Source: Cristatella mucedo (Eukaryota > Bryozoa > Phylactolaemata > Cristatellidae). From it: a DNA stretch of 64,000 nucleotides. This document shows positions 1 through 10,370 of the stretch, piece after piece. Numbering within the stretch: the first letter of the stretch is position 1; each line of letters begins with the position of its first letter. The translations under genes and the position numbers were made by a program. The notes below the pieces were generated by a model. The model was given only the letters and a program-made list of their open reading frames with translations. It ran no database searches and had not been told where the DNA came from. The stretch is from NCBI GenBank assembly GCA_009760855.2, contig WPIO01000097.1:434001-498000 (forward strand). The letters run 5' to 3'.

Positions 1-1010
1 GCCGAGTTACTGAGTTTTGCATAATTTGCAAATAATCAAGGGCACATGCCGGGAGTCCAGAATAAATGAGAATTGCAATAATCTAGACATGATACCACAA
101 GCCCATGAACGAGTTTGGCTGTCGTACTCTTTGCTAGGGAGGCCCTGAGTTTGTTGATGTTCCTAAAATAGAAGTAGACAGAATTGACAGTGGAGGAAAT
201 GTGCTAATTTATGGACAAAGACAAGTCGTTATGGAATAGATGCCTAGTTATAGGCAAACGTCACTGAAGTAAAGCTAGCTGAAGCAATCTTAATGGTTAG
301 GTCTTCCAACTTTCAATGCTACAAGCTTTGCCTATAACTAAGGTTGGTCATATCACCATTAAGCTTCGGGAAGTTAGAAGCCATTTAAATGCGAATGTCG
401 TCAATGCGGTCAGTAATAGAATCAAGAGAGCTCGATGAAAATCAAGGTTTTGCTCTTCATCAAGCATCGAGGGATAGGTGAGCAGGGAGGGTATCGTCGG
501 CTTAGAAAGGTGAGTCAAAATTGTGTTTGGCAATGACATCGGCTAGACAGAGAGTATAGGTTGTTAAGAGAAGGGAGGCTGAGACCACTCCCTGCTGTAA
601 CCTTGACTTTAAGGGCTCCCTAGATGATCTGAGAGCCTTTTACGTCTACACTCTGATGTATACATCTTTCACCAAGGTAGGACCTAGCCCAGTTTAGCAC
701 TGTGCCAGTGATACCTAGATGTGTAGAGAGGGCCGACAGAAGGAGCTTGTGGTCAATAGTGTCCAGTGCTACTGATAGATCCACGAGTACCAGCCGAGAG
801 GCTCCACCCTGATCACCATTGCTTAAAAGGTCACTGTCAACCCAAAGCAGAGCGGTTAGTACTAAATCCCGAACTGAATGGAACCTGCTAGCAAGATCTG
901 ATGATGTAAGTGTTTTGTTGCTAAACCCCCACTCTTTCTAGTGTCTTTGACAAAAAGAACAGAAGGGAGACTGGAGGAAAGTTACTTAAATTATTATGAT
1001 GTATGGTTGG
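1..1010 (-). mobile_element. degenerate LINE reverse transcriptase fragment (L2/CR1-like, family B)
   Basis: The complementary strand shows the reverse-transcriptase blocks in order from right to left. SLLFFLSKTLERV-like residues lie near 960-1000, VDLSVALDTIDH (motif A) at about 749-790, and an ADDT (motif C) at 490-501 with a stop where Tyr is expected. Frameshifts and stops break every frame, so it is dead. Sequence near 75-100 resembles the family-B copy at about 52255, so the window starts inside the element. Confidence 0.8.
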
Positions 1011-1224
1011 ATTTTGAATGAGTGGCCTGAAAATTGCCGTTTTCAGAGGCTGATACGTTGATGGTAGCCAGGGACATATTTATAATATTTGTTATGGTGG
1101 GCAGCAATAGATATATGTACCTCATTAGGAGAACACGCATTGGTCAGTGCTTTTTTGGTTTCTCACGTTTATAATATAACTAGTATGTAATTTGCTTTGA
1201 TTTCTTGTCTGTTTGTGCCTCTTT

Positions 1225-1430
1225 CACAGGTGTCTTAGCTCTCCTGACCCAGTTACACTTCTCACTTTTTTGTTGTTGTGTGACATGAATAAAGTTGGCT
1301 ACTGAATGCATATCGAAAGCCGCTTAGGCTTTTAGTGCACTATAGAAATCTCAGGCACCCACATAGTCTTTGTGACTTTGTGGAGTTACAGACTGAGATA
1401 CATTATAGTACATTATTTTAACGGCCTGCT
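1225..1430 (+). mobile_element. LINE family B 3' end
   Basis: This piece resembles the 3' ends at 3935-4256 and 9833-10107. Shared blocks include GAAAGCCGCTTAGGCT and TTTGTGGAGTTACAGAC, then a GAGATACATTA terminus. It is divergent and 5' truncated. Confidence 0.75.
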
Positions 1431-1908
1431 GTGACAATCTTTCCTGTGGTGAATTACAGAGACATGTGTGATATAATCACTGACATCTTAACTGCACACA
1501 CACTTTGCTTGGGATTGGCTTTAGAATTGCGTTGCATATATCCAGATTGATAGTGCCCTGACCACTGCTTTATAGGATATGCAATGATAATAATAATTCA
1601 ATCACAATTTCCCTTTGTTTTCTCCAACTTGATAAATGCCAGTGTGCAATGTCGAGGTAGTTGCTGCTTCTAGTTAACTGCTATCGCTCTCGGTTACCTT
1701 CTCAATACTGCCATTTGCACCACTCAAAGTAGTACTGTAGTTGACTCGTGTTACGCTGCACTGGCTTGCTCTGCACTGCTGTGCAAGAGGAAGGGGTCGG
1801 TGATGGTCCCAGCTTTGCACTGCAATTGTCAGTCTGGTAATTGTGTGGCACCCATTATGTTGTTGGCTAGGGTTTGAATGCCAAATTCATATCGTTTGGC
1901 GTTTTTAG

Positions 1909-2006
1909 TTTTGACATGTGCAGCTTATGACGGACAGGACAGCTACAATAACTGCCTGAAGGATATTGTTCAGATGTTGAACATGAAGCATGCCAATAAT
2001 TACATG
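1909..2006 (+). CDS. TNS: tensin exon 1 (first in window): start of PTP-like domain
   Basis: The exon follows a tttttag acceptor and ends ATG|gtatgc. It encodes a segment with DSYNNCL and MKHANNYM, aligning with the family stretch in which 'ESYLHNL...SKHGDNYLV' is typical. This is the first beta-alpha unit of the auxilin/PTEN/tensin phosphatase fold. The first two bases complete a codon begun in an exon left of the window (phase 1 entry) and the exit is phase 0. An in-frame ATG lies upstream at 1878 but would put a non-family N-terminus on the protein, so a spliced start is preferred. The acceptor pyrimidine tract is short, which lowers certainty about the left border. Confidence 0.8.
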
Positions 2007-2199
2007 GTATGCTTTTTACTGCTACTGAGTGACACTTTAAGGGATTTCTATTCAGGGAAAGAATGAAGTATTATGCATGCCAACCGGATAGCTCATACAT
2101 AATTTTTCCAAAAAACTGAGCAGCAGCTGCAGCAGCAAGCTGACCATAGATGAGCCCAGTTGGTGATCTATTATATGTAATGCACGATCTTGTAGATAC

Positions 2200-2378
2200 T
2201 GCCATATTTGCATCCTGACCTTGAGTATGTTACCTACCTCTAACCATGTTATATTTGTTGTCATTGAGCATGCTACCACTAACCATTTGATCGTGCTTCC
2301 TTTGTAGCAAATGTAAAGTGCCTAGAAAGAGATTGGGTTCTCAGAATGTGCTATAACAAATGTATTATTATTATATTT
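2200..2378 (+). mobile_element. LINE family A 3' end
   Basis: The fragment contains the shared tail GTAAAGTGCCTAGAAAGAGA and a (TTA)n terminus, preceded by the family's 'CTAACCAT' region. It matches the longer copies at 24490 and 59565. It lies in intron 1. Confidence 0.8.
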
Positions 2379-2904
2379 CAACACGGGTCGCTATTTCTAT
2401 TTCTTTGCTGCCAAGGACACCAATCCCACTCATCATTGCAGTTTTTGGCAGAGGTCGTCTAATTTGGACACACAGTTATGAACGTTCCATATGGAAGTAG
2501 TGCAGTTTTATGTAATCGCATAGAAATACAGTATCGTTGTATATACTGCTATGGTGGCTCAGTGAAGTCACTGCTGCATGTATTGCCTGTCCATGCTGCT
2601 TGAGTGTGATATGACCTGTATTTCGAATTGTGTTGAAAATGCGATGCGTGGTGTGGGAAGAGGAAGGTTAGCTGGTTTGTCAATAATCGAGAGACGTTCC
2701 TTGCCGTGGCTAATGCATGCAGTTTTTGTTAGCTAGAACATGCCCCTGGCCATCTGTTTGCACACTGTCAGCTCTATACTAACTTCATACGTATGCTGGT
2801 GATCTACCTATTTATGCAAATGATGTACCTACGCGTTGTTATTAAATGCAATGAAGTGAGCTGTGCAAGGCATCAGGTAGCAGTAAACTCGTTGTGTACT
2901 AAAC

Positions 2905-3045
2905 AGTTGGTAATGCTTTCTATACAGCATCTGTAAAGTGCCTAGAGAGAGGGAGAGAGAGAGAGAGAGAGAGAGAGATCCAGTTCTCTGAGGGCACTAT
3001 GCAAATGTATGATTACTATTATTGTTATTATGATTATTATTATGA
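2905..3045 (+). mobile_element. LINE family A 3' end with internal (GA)n
   Basis: The tail 'GTAAAGTGCCTAGAGAGAG' has expanded into about 30 bases of GA repeat (2945-2978) before 'TTCTCTGAGGGCAC' and an imperfect ATT-rich terminus. It shows a microsatellite growing from within a retroelement tail. Confidence 0.75.
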
Positions 3046-3934
3046 ATACATTGAGTCGAGTTTCAAGTCCTCTATGGCATCCATGGACTACTCCACTAAT
3101 AGCATTCAGTGTAATGCTGTTACACACACTTGTGTCCAAGTTAGCTCCAATGATCTTACTGAAAGTTCACGATATACAAGCTTAATTTTGCTTCTGATGT
3201 CCGAGTAAATAACGTCTTGATTTTTCGCATAAATCTCAAATTGTTTTGTGAAAAATTAAATAATCAACCTTTATAATTTTGAATGTACTTATGCGCATAG
3301 GCAGAAGTTGCTACTTATTTGCTAGCTGTTGCTGACCAATGGGAAGAGAGTCCGTTTTTATTACAATTGCGAATCCAGCATGCACCATGTCAATATACTG
3401 GCCTATACCCGTGCAAAGTCACGGGAAACTTTGATGGGGAGGCAGACCTGAGTTTCCACTGACTTAGCTGGTGAGCCTGCCCTACTGACGCCAATATTGT
3501 AGCTGTTTTTTAATTTAGAAAAATCTTTAAATGAGGAATATTGAAAATATATTTACTGTTGCATTACCAAACATTGCGATTTCGTTGAGGCTCGGTAATG
3601 CCACGCTGAGTGGCTTTATTGCTTGTTTTTCCCGCTGTAGTCCACGATGGTTGCTGAATGCTGTACATGCTTTGATCTCTTGCGTTTTGAATGCATAGCC
3701 ATTCTCTTCCCTTTAGTCAGCACCGGCTGATGAATCAGCAACAACTTTCATTTAGTGGCCTTATATAGAGGACATATATTCAAAATTATGTGTCGAAATT
3801 GAAAAAATAATACTCAAAATAAATATTTTAAAGTGTTTTAATGTTTCTCCGAAGATTGTGTTACGTTAAGAAAAAACCTCAAGATTTTCGTTACTTGGGC
3901 AGGCTCACCAGCTTTTCTATTCCTCTGCTTAAAG

Positions 3935-4256
3935 ACCTTTGGCGGCAGAAGCTTTTGCTCTGCAGGGCCTAGACTGTGGGACTCACTTCCACAATTCTTA
4001 TGCAGCCACAACCACTCTCCTGCTGCCGACCATGGCACATCTTTTCCAGCCGTCCTGAGCTGCTACCTCGATGCTACTCACTACCTCAACTTCTCAGCTA
4101 TGCACTTCTCACTTTCTCTTTGTTTCGTGAGATGAAGTCTGTTGGCTACCAAATGCATACCGAAAACTGCTTAGGCTGTTAGTGCTCTATACAAAACTCT
4201 CCTGCATAACAGCCACATAGTCTTTGTGGCATTACAGACGGAGATACATTACATGA
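3935..4256 (+). mobile_element. LINE family B 3' end with RT C-terminus
   Basis: The sense strand is similar to the complement of 12715-13180. It contains the degraded 'GPRLWNSLPQF' region around 3967-4000 and the 3' block ending GGAGATACATTACAT. It lies directly upstream of the hAT element at 4400. Confidence 0.75.
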
Positions 4257-4399
4257 CTTAGTAAGGGGGCACTCGGCTCACCTTCCAAAGCACAGCTGGA
4301 GTTTTCCGTGGTTTTTTTCTAGGTATAGGTTAATGCCAATAACATACAATTTCTGTATGCTATTTTGGTAGCTGGTTCTGCGGGCGGCATGTCTTATAT

Positions 4400-4581
4400 C
4401 AGCGGTTTTCAACCTGTGGGTCGCGACCCCTTTGGGGGTAGGACGACCTTTTCATAGGGGTCGCCTAAGACCATCGGAAAGCATCTCCACATTCTGCACA
4501 CAATAATTTTATGGTTCGGGTCGCCGAAACATGAGGAACTGTATTAATGCGTCTCGTCATTAGGAAAGTTGAGAACCACTT
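4400..4581. mobile_element. short non-autonomous hAT element, SPIN-like
   Basis: The element has 182 bp. It begins CAGCGGTTTTCAACCTGTGG, followed by GTCGCGACCCCTTTGGGGG, and ends GAAAGTTGAGAACCACTT. The ends form imperfect terminal inverted repeats. An exact 8-bp duplication TCTTATAT flanks it at 4392-4399 and 4582-4589, the size made by hAT transposases. The start, the GTCGCGACCCC block, 'GGGTCGCCTAAGACCATCGG' and 'ATGAGGAACTGTATTAA' agree with what I recall of SPIN/OposCharlie-type elements. There is no coding capacity. Confidence 0.9.
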
Positions 4582-4776
4582 TCTTATATGGTCTTGGCTC
4601 TGTGCGAGCTCGGATTTATTCTTGCCGGCAGTGCTCACCAGCACCAATGCATCGTCGTGCTTCAGTTTGCCGTCAGCTCATCTATTGAAGGTGCCGCGGT
4701 AGCTGGCCAAGCAGCCCTTGCACTATCGCAACCTTCTCTTTTCTTGAGTACGCCGACGAATTCGCTGTTGCTGCAG

Positions 4777-5021
4777 GTGATTAATCTCTCTCGGCGTCGA
4801 GGCGTGCTGTCTTCGCGAGGTGGTTGCATTCGAGTCCTGGATCAGCCGTGGCCCGAGGGCCACGCCCCAATGCTTGAGCAGCTGTGCAACGTGTGCCGCT
4901 CCATGGACGAGTGGCTGGGCGGCGGCCCGCACCGAGTGGTCGCTATGCATTGCGACAGCGGCCTGGACCGAGTGGCCCTCGTGCTCGCGTCGTACATCAA
5001 TTATTGCAGTGCGGCAGCCAG
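4777..5021 (+). CDS. TNS: tensin exon 2: PTP-like domain with C-x5-R loop
   Basis: This exon runs from ttgctgcag|GTG to CCAG|gtaacg, phase 0 in and phase 2 out. It begins VINLSRRR, equivalent to the family's 'VLNLSEKR', and continues through a WPEGHAP loop at 4849-4863 (WPD-loop position, Asp replaced by Glu) to HCDSGLDR at 4948-4971. The P-loop keeps Cys (4951-4953) and Arg (4969-4971) with five residues between, unlike vertebrate TNS1, where the Cys is Asn. The loop is acidic where PTEN and other tensins are basic. Activity cannot be judged from sequence; loss of the general-acid Asp argues for weak or no catalysis. Confidence 0.96.
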
Positions 5022-5189
5022 GTAACGCCGGGCTGGTCGATCCCTTGCTGCCGCCTTCGCCGCCGGTCAGCAGCCATTGCTCTCGGTGCTTCTAGTCCGT
5101 ATGCCACTTTGACCGGCGGCTGACCTGGTTTCAAAAGCGAGGTTTATTGGGAATTATGCCTATTTCCTATACTTATGAAGCATGAGCAA

Positions 5190-5420
5190 TCATGGGGAAT
5201 AAACTTTTACTAACCTGGAACAAAGATTAAGTAAAAGAAAATTATTACTAAGTGTTAACTGTGGAAGTGCGATCCATAGTATCTGAACCAGTGAGCAAAA
5301 TCTTCTGCCAGTCATGAGCCCTTTAGTGAAAGAATGCTGCAGCTTTTTCAATGTCTCGAGAGGAGCCCAGCACACGATGAAGCTGAAACTGATGTAGCAA
5401 TTCAGCTAGTTATGAGCCAA
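5190..5420 (-). mobile_element. degenerate LINE family B fragment
   Basis: The antisense copy contains 'GAAGCTGAAACTGATG.AGCAATTCAGCTAG', matching the family-B region at 13100-13135 and 52024-52054. It is strongly diverged, with no tail visible. Confidence 0.55.
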
Positions 5421-6061
5421 GTCGCACACGTCTTTTGTTTGTCAGATTAAGAATATTTTTTTACATGAAAGCTGCTGGTGAAGCCGTGCTCGATGTACCT
5501 GTAAATTGACTTTCTATAAGCGGCAGGTACTCTATACCACACAGAACACCGAAGCGGGCTCAAAGACGTTTATTCACACGGACGCCGCAGCTGGCCAGTA
5601 CGCGACTGCCCTGCGTCCTCAACCTCACTCCCCGGGCCTTTGCCGCCCATTACTTATATACCACTGTCGTAAATTGCAACAGCCCATAATCCAACGATAG
5701 TGTCATAATCTCAAAATAACCACAATGCCGTTGTCATAACTTGTATGCTGGCAAAGCCAAGTTTGCTAGCACTGCAATATAGCAAAGATAAAAAAGGAAG
5801 AATAAATGTTGGTTGCATCGATGCTGTGATTATGTAAATGTAACCACCTACCGTTGACTAGGTTAAGAAGGGATATCGGTTTGTCGGCAGTTCTCTGGGA
5901 AGATGCACTGAGTCGTTGTTGATGTAACCTGGTGACCATATAGCTGGGGCTCAGTTAAGACTAGCGTGAATTATGGCCCAGCAGGCATACTGGGCCATCC
6001 GTTCATTATCAGTGCCAACATGGCTAGTGAGCATTTTACCATCAATAAAGTTTGGATGATT

Positions 6062-6240
6062 TATCAACCCTCTCGAAGCGGTCAATAAAGGATTGCCTGC
6101 TTCAGGACTCGAACCGTTGACCTGGCTCGTTGATTTTGAGTATCTTACCCCTTGGCTAAGACTCGAGGCTATGAGATTCAAACCCTGTAACTCTTAGTCC
6201 AGTATCCAGAGCATTAACCACTTGGCCACAAGTACCTTCC
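6062..6240 (-). mobile_element. tRNA-like SINE fragments (family B type)
   Basis: Reading the complement, a B-box-like GGTTCGAGTCC (about 6107-6117) and a head ending at 'TTAGCCAAGGGGTAAG' are present. They are followed on the right by a second tRNA-like head (6170-6235). The tail part shares 'AATAAAGGATTGCC' with other SINE-B copies. The pieces are diverged. Confidence 0.55.
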
Positions 6241-6541
6241 CTCCACCGACTGGCAAAATAAGTATATTCCCAGTCACCTCAGTCACCTGGAGGAAGCAGT
6301 AGTGGGCTGCTCGTCCAGCCCTGGAGTTCTGTTTTCTAGTTACTTCCCGTGCTGCCTAAGCATGATACTTGTTTGCTCTCACTAACCAGCATACCATACT
6401 TGTATTATCCCTTGGTTGTCGATTCCCTTATAGCTAGCTGTAAAGCATTTGCACAGAAGCTTAATTCGCTTAAATTTGCTTTACCGATCGCCTATCGTTA
6501 CTATCATCATTCCCACATGATGTGTTCTCTACTGCTATTAG

Positions 6542-6625
6542 GCCAGAGTTAGCGCTCGACCGCATGGCCATGAAGCAATTCTTTGATGAACAGCTCGGGG
6601 GCCTCTTGGGACCTTCACAAGTCAG
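6542..6625 (+). CDS. TNS: tensin exon 3: end of PTP-like domain
   Basis: The exon lies between ctattag|G and TCAG|gttagt, phase 2 on both sides, 84 nt. It encodes PELALDRMAMKQFFDE followed by GPSQVR, matching the 'ALDRFAMKRFYEDK...QPSQRRYV' helix region conserved in all PTP-containing tensins. The joining codon with exon 2 is AG+G (Arg). It is short and symmetric. Identity is secure because nearly every second residue matches the family. Confidence 0.95.
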
Positions 6626-6884
6626 GTTAGTACATTGTTGCTGCTTCGGATGCCCTTTGCATTCAGCTTTGCCTATTATATTGTCATGCCGAGCATGCCC
6701 TTGGCTCGATGTGGTGCTTGCCCAGAGCATTAGCCATCCGGCCTCTTGCACGAGCTTGAGGACTCAAATGTACCTCGGTATTCTATCGCTTCTGCAATGC
6801 CGTGCGTATGCATGCGGGTGTGCGCGCCCTCATGTGCATGTATGCTGTTGTACTCCTATACAGCATACGAGCATTCGCGCGCGC

Positions 6885-7022
6885 ACACACACACACACAC
6901 GTACACACGCACATGCTCACGTGTACAGTTGCTCTGGTGTGCACACGTTTGCGTTTATGTACAAGTCTGTGCAGTCTGTGTGTGTGTGTGCGTGCGTGCG
7001 TGCGCGAGCGTGCGCGCGAGCG
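6885..7022. repeat. CA/TG dinucleotide-rich tracts
   Basis: Imperfect (CA)n near 6886-6915 and (TG)n/(GCGT)n near 6975-7020 lie in intron 3, just before exon 4. Long frames crossing here are artefacts of the repeat. Confidence 0.9.
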
Positions 7023-7132
7023 CATCAGTCAGGTGCACGTGTTTGCACTTGCGAGCACATCCTTTACCCAGGCCTCCTCATCAGACAGTGGTGCAGACAC
7101 CTGCACAGTCTTCGTGTGATTGTCATTTATAG

Positions 7133-7306
7133 ATATGTCCGATACTTCTCGAGTCTGCTCGTCGGTCAGCTGCAGCTCAGCATGGACTCCCTCTTCCTAC
7201 AGCACATCGTGCTGTACGGAGTACCGTGCTTTGACTCGGAAAGTATTCTGCAACCATTCGTCAGAATCTACCAGAACATGAAGCCAATACACGTTACGAA
7301 GGTCTA
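7133..7306 (+). CDS. TNS: tensin exon 4: PTP/C2 junction
   Basis: The exon starts after catttatag and ends GTCTA|gtaagt, phase 2 on both sides, 174 nt. It encodes YVRYFSSLLVG, then FLQHIVLYGVPCFDS, then PFVRIYQNMKP, matching the tensin 'YVHYFSGLLSG...HHVIMHGIPNF...PFLRIYQAMQP' segment. This is the linker from the phosphatase fold into the first strands of the C2 domain. The last two bases, TA, need a pyrimidine from the next exon; exon 5 supplies C (Tyr). Reading through the donor gives an immediate TAG, which supports the splice. Confidence 0.95.
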
Positions 7307-8320
7307 GTAAGTGTAGATCTCCTCCGCGGCAGGACCTCTGTCGGACTCTTGCTATTCGTATTCATGCAAAATCCGGCTCAAACTGGGCTTACCCCAATCC
7401 TCCCTTGGTCTATTATACTCTCTGATGTCGTATCAAACAATGGCATATAGCTGTGCCTTGTGTAGTATGGGGTTTTTTATGTTCCAGCTGCAGTAGCATT
7501 GAATAGCTGTCTCGTGATTGCATGATTACTCACCTGCCGTTGAGCCTTTTTGGGATGGACAGGGGCTAGCATTGGTTTTTGTTTGCAGTATTCTGGAAGA
7601 TTTGGCCTTGAATATATTCCGGTGGTGAATATTTCCGGAAGGATGGGCTTGCAAAAAATAATTATGTGTCTCGCTGGCAGTCTATTGATTGCTGTTTAAG
7701 GCACGCGGTGTTACATGCTTGTGCTCTCCAACAGACAAACTTGACTATGTAATAATATGAAGTATCTCAGGTCTGTAAGTCGTAGCAAGAGAGTGAAGTG
7801 ACTTAGAATAGAGTGAAAATACCTTGAAGTTGGTGATAAAGGGGGACCAGGTGGAGGCTGTAAAGAAATGGTATAATGGGACAATTTCAAAGTTAGCGAC
7901 AGACAGCTTTCGTTTCCATCTATTTGCGAAATCTGCAATTCAAGTGCCCCTGTTTACGTGTTCAGCTGTTCTCAGTCACAGCATGATGAGTGCAGCTCAT
8001 TAGTCGGTGGAACCAAATACACAAGACCTCGTGGCCTTGTGTATCTTTATCGTAGAATTCATTCGTAAGCATGGCATGTGATAGAGCTGCTCACTCTGTG
8101 TGCAGTATGCTAGCAAATAAGTTGTAAGTACGTTGTAATAGATGGTCATTTTTGTCGGCTGTCTAGATTTACTCTCAGCTAGTGTTGACAAGATAGATGC
8201 GATTTCAGTCATATCCTTTTTGACACGAGCTGCACTTATCATTTCCGATTAAAAGTGAGCCTCGAAAAATCGTCATACATGAGTGGAAATGAATGCTTTG
8301 TTCTCCGTGGTCAGTTGAAC

Positions 8321-8360
8321 ATTGCCCGCTGCCGACGATCGCTGCCCGCTGCCGACGACT
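8321..8360. repeat. 20-bp tandem duplication
   Basis: Two copies of a unit with core TGCCCGCTGCCGACGA lie head to tail in intron 4. Confidence 0.85.
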
Positions 8361-8689
8361 GAAGTTATTCAAGCATGATTTTACTATGAAGTATGACTAT
8401 GACTATGTACTATGACTATGAAGGCACGCAAACCATAGCTGCATGCAAGCAAACCGAACTAGAGGTGGCATTGCGTGTTGCAATCGGTACTTTGGCTTTG
8501 TCTTGATAGCTAGTCCCTCTCGTAAGGCTGTGCACTTCCCTTCGTGTTGCACTTCACAAGCGGCTTTCAGCATAGATCTATGTGCACTCAGGTGTGCACA
8601 TAGATCCTGCCGCTCTGGCCTCACTGCATTGTGCTGTGCCGCTGCCCTGTGTGCTAGGCGGTGCTTGACAATGTTTTGTGGCATTTCAG

Positions 8690-8889
8690 CTCCGTGCTGC
8701 CAGCCCAGCAGCGCATCTGCTTCTCGGTTACGCCACTGCTTGGCCTTGGCGGTGACATTCTCATCAAATGCTATCACCGAGCAGCAGGCAAAGCTAGAGA
8801 GGTCGTATTCCGCCTGCAGTTCCATACGTCGACCGTGTCTGGCAGTCACCTGATTGCAAGCAAATCGGAGCTTGACGGAGCCCTCGCCG
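8690..8889 (+). CDS. TNS: tensin exon 5: C2 domain core
   Basis: The exon lies between gcatttcag|C and CGCCG|gtgcgt, phase 2 in and phase 1 out. It encodes a segment with DILIKCYH and REVVFRLQFHT, almost identical in spacing to the family's 'GDILLKCYHKK' and 'RDVIFRVQFHT'. These are central beta strands of the PTEN-type C2 domain, which packs on the phosphatase fold and contributes to membrane or actin association in tensins. The first base completes the Tyr codon from exon 4. A very large intron (6.9 kb, repeat-rich) follows. Confidence 0.96.
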
Positions 8890-9832
8890 GTGCGTGGTTA
8901 GGCTGCAAAGGCCGCCGGTGCTTTGTTCCCTGTACCCAGCTCGAGGTTTGCTTTTATTACTGGCAAGATGTGTACACTCACTGATTTTCGAAGGCAGTGC
9001 TCTTTATAGCCTCTTTGGCAGCTTTTGACTGCCAGTTAGGCTTGATGGCTGACCTTTGTTGGACCGTTTCGAAGTGGCTTGCAATTGCTGTTCGTTCAAT
9101 CCAGTGATATTGAGCCACGTTTGGCTAGAACAGAAGCTTGGCTAGATTGGCTGGGCACTTTTGCTTTAAGCACGTGCATGCATTTGTGTAGGTGTTTTTA
9201 GGACATGATCCGGAGGCCTAATGTGATCATCAAGTTGGGGTGTTGCTGTGTTCCTATTCAAACGACCTATGTATGAAACCCGGAAGCCTGCACGGCCGAC
9301 AGCAGTGCTTTTGATGCTGGTGGTGGAGGGAGGGGGTTGATTGGTACGAGGGGTGTGCAAGCCAAGCAAGAATGTAGAAGAAGAAAAAGTGAGTTTGAAG
9401 GGATGCACCCAGGACTAAGCCATAAATAGACGTTGTCCGAGGCAGCTAATTACAAGTACACTGAAATGCCGTGGTGGCAAGTCATCAGGCCAGGCATCCC
9501 TATGCACCCGGTTGCGTCAGTCCATTTGGGGGCCGAGCATGCTGAATCTCAGTTGCTGCTGTGAAGCTCGGCTAGTAGCAAAAGAAATTAAAATAATAAC
9601 GGTGTGTTGTTTGGGGATCAGACAAGATAGCCAAAGCCCTAACCGTGTGGACTGACTTTCGATGGAAGTGGCTTTCTTGGCCTTGCCAATTTCCTTTCCA
9701 GAATGCCACATGCACAGACTTGACCTTCTGACTCCTGAGCAGAGAGACGATGTCAATTTGTGGAATCGCTAGCCAAAATTTATGGGTGGGGCCATCACAC
9801 ATGCAAATGGATTTTATGCATACAGTCTACAC

Positions 9833-10107
9833 TACGCAACGACAACTACTCTCCAACTGCCGACTATGGCACATCTTTTTCAGCAGTCCTGAACTGCTAC
9901 TTCTATGCTACTCACTACCTCAACTGCTCTCCCGACTCTGCCATGCTTCCCACTTTCTCTTTGTTGCGTGAGACGAAGTCTGTTGGCTACCGAATGCGTA
10001 CCGAAAGCCGCTTAGGCTGTGAGTGCGCTATACAAAACTCTCCTGCGTAACACCCACATGGTCTTTATGACTTTGTGGAGTTACTGACGGAGATACATTA
10101 CATTACA
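9833..10107 (+). mobile_element. LINE family B 3' end
   Basis: This copy is near-identical to the antisense copies at 12715 and 55590, so it is relatively young. It translates to DYGTSFSAVLNCYFYATHYL and related residues, the very C-terminus of the element's reverse-transcriptase ORF or its readthrough. It ends GGAGATACATTACATTACA. Confidence 0.85.
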
Positions 10108-10194
10108 CGGCCGACCGATGTAAAATAGTGGGCAATAACCGGTAGCTAAAGCAGACCCGGTTGGCCACCACTTGATACTTAGTGAGCTAGCTAA

Positions 10195-10360
10195 GTGGCT
10201 GCCTGGCCAGCGCAGATTGAGTGTTTTTTTTGGTGTGCCTACGTGTGCGCATCTCGGCTGTCGTAATATATTGCTGTTCCTGCAGTACGTCTGTCCTGCA
10301 TTAGGTCTACCTCCTTCCTAGAGGATGCAGCTTTTGCTGCTGCTTTTAATCAGTCTTGTT
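10195..10360 (+). repeat. unclassified dispersed repeat, copy 1
   Basis: It is similar to 12110-12268. Shared blocks are TTTTTTGGTGTGCC, ACGTGTGC.C.TCTCGGCTG and GCATTAGG.CTACCTC, then CTTAATCAG. No terminal repeats, tail or coding potential is visible. Confidence 0.7.
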
Positions 10361-10370
10361 GTGGCTAGAT

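Noticed and set aside
1878-1908. ATG at 1878 as the tensin start
   Set aside because: It would replace the conserved N-terminal strand of the PTP-like domain with ten unrelated residues. The AG at 1907-1908 with phase entry is more consistent with the family. Not fully excluded.
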